A stretch of 5,534 nucleotides of DNA from Bacteroidia bacterium (GTDB lineage Bacteria; Bacteroidota; Bacteroidia; Cytophagales; Cyclobacteriaceae): positions 1 through 5,534 of the forward strand of contig JAAURZ010000204.1 of NCBI GenBank assembly GCA_012031955.1, given 5' to 3'. Under the pieces are notes generated by a model. That model was not told where the DNA came from. It saw only the letters and a program-made list of their open reading frames with translations, and did no database searches. Position 1 is the stretch's first letter; every line of letters starts with the position of its first letter. This document shows positions 5,129 to 5,534 of the stretch, in pieces. Made by a program: the position numbers and the translations under genes.

Positions 5129-5534
5129 CTACCACGAGTACTTCAGCGACACGCCGTTGCCCTGCATGCGAAATGAAAGCTGGCGTTGCTGCTCATAATA
5201 CTCATTGTATTTTTTGATGCCCCTGGTCCACAAGATTACGCCGGGCACTGTTAAACCTACCCCATACACGATCATGATCGTTCCCCACACATACTTAGGA
5301 TCGGTGGTGTCGTAGGTGTTGTAATATGAATTGTAACGATTGTAGTCGGGGTCGGCGTTTGCCACCACGATGATGCCGCCGATAATCAAGCCACCACCCA
5401 GCATGGTCATGGTGCTGCCCCAGCGTTTCATGCGCTCGCCGGGAATCTTGTACATGATGCGGCTGCCGTCAAAGCCCGACGCCGTCGCAGTCGAAAGGTT
5501 GTATGCATAGGGTCGCTGCCGGGCCGACGCCAGC
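5129..5534 (-). CDS. Small exported/membrane protein, paralogue B, partial
   Basis: The frame is open from the window's right edge to a TAG at 5129-5131, giving 134 visible residues. The first visible residues, LASARQ, look like the end of a signal peptide with cleavage after ASA. The true start is therefore probably about 15-20 residues beyond the window, and the internal ATG at 5455 is unlikely to be the start. Two hydrophobic segments follow, TMTMLGGGLIIGGIIVVANA and GTIMIVYGVGLTVPGVILW, with a Tyr/Asn/Asp-rich linker between them (YNRYNSYYNTYDTTDPK). Then come TRGIKKYNEYYEQQ and a C-terminal strand GNGVSLKYSW. The order of elements is the same as in paralogue A 150 bp downstream, so the two form a tandem duplication. 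This copy is unbroken in the part seen. The function is unknown; the two GxG-rich hydrophobic stretches suggest a small membrane-inserted protein. Confidence 0.85.
   Translation of the reverse strand, partial: LASARQRPYAYNLSTATASGFDGSRIMYKIPGERMKRWGSTMTMLGGGLIIGGIIVVANADPDYNRYNSYYNTYDTTDPKYVWGTIMIVYGVGLTVPGVILWTRGIKKYNEYYEQQRQLSFRMQGNGVSLKYSW

Overview
The window looks like a chromosomal segment of a Bacteroidota bacterium, probably a Cytophagales-like lineage of medium GC. The grounds are the TAnnTTTG-type -7 promoter elements close upstream of start codons, the near absence of Shine-Dalgarno sequences, and gene families typical of the phylum: a secreted DUF3857/transglutaminase-like protein, a signal peptide/coiled-coil/membrane protein and a laminarinase-type GH16 enzyme. 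The taxonomic call is an inference. I see no mobile element, CRISPR array, tRNA or rRNA.

Layout. The + strand opens with the 3' end of a GH16 glycoside hydrolase (to 503). It meets head-on, stop against stop, a minus-strand gene for a 198-residue signal peptide/coiled-coil/TM protein (504-1100). A 156-bp intergenic region with a promoter follows, then a minus-strand gene for a 656-residue exported DUF3857/transglutaminase-fold protein that has lost its catalytic Cys and His (1257-3227) and has its own promoter. Next on the minus strand is an F420-type NADP oxidoreductase gene (3299-3942), readable only across two frameshifts. A 77-bp divergent region separates it from a + strand YfcE-family metallophosphoesterase (4020-4525) with one frameshift. 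That gene overlaps by its stop codon the end of a minus-strand small membrane protein gene (4522-4978, two frameshifts). A paralogue of the latter lies 150 bp upstream on the same strand (5129 to the window end, partial).

The three genes between 3299 and 4978 contain five apparent single-base frameshifts, most of them in short homopolymers or a GC repeat. The flanking genes (1-3227 and 5129-5534) have none. Family motifs are intact on both sides of each shift and the reconstructed stops fit the gene boundaries, so I favour locally poor sequence over true gene decay, though a raw-read check is needed.

The genes do not form an obvious pathway. They are mostly single-gene transcription units. 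The only clear internal relationship is the tandem pair of small exported or membrane paralogues at the right end, which has no known function and is the least described item here. I did not find convincing evidence of a new multi-gene system.
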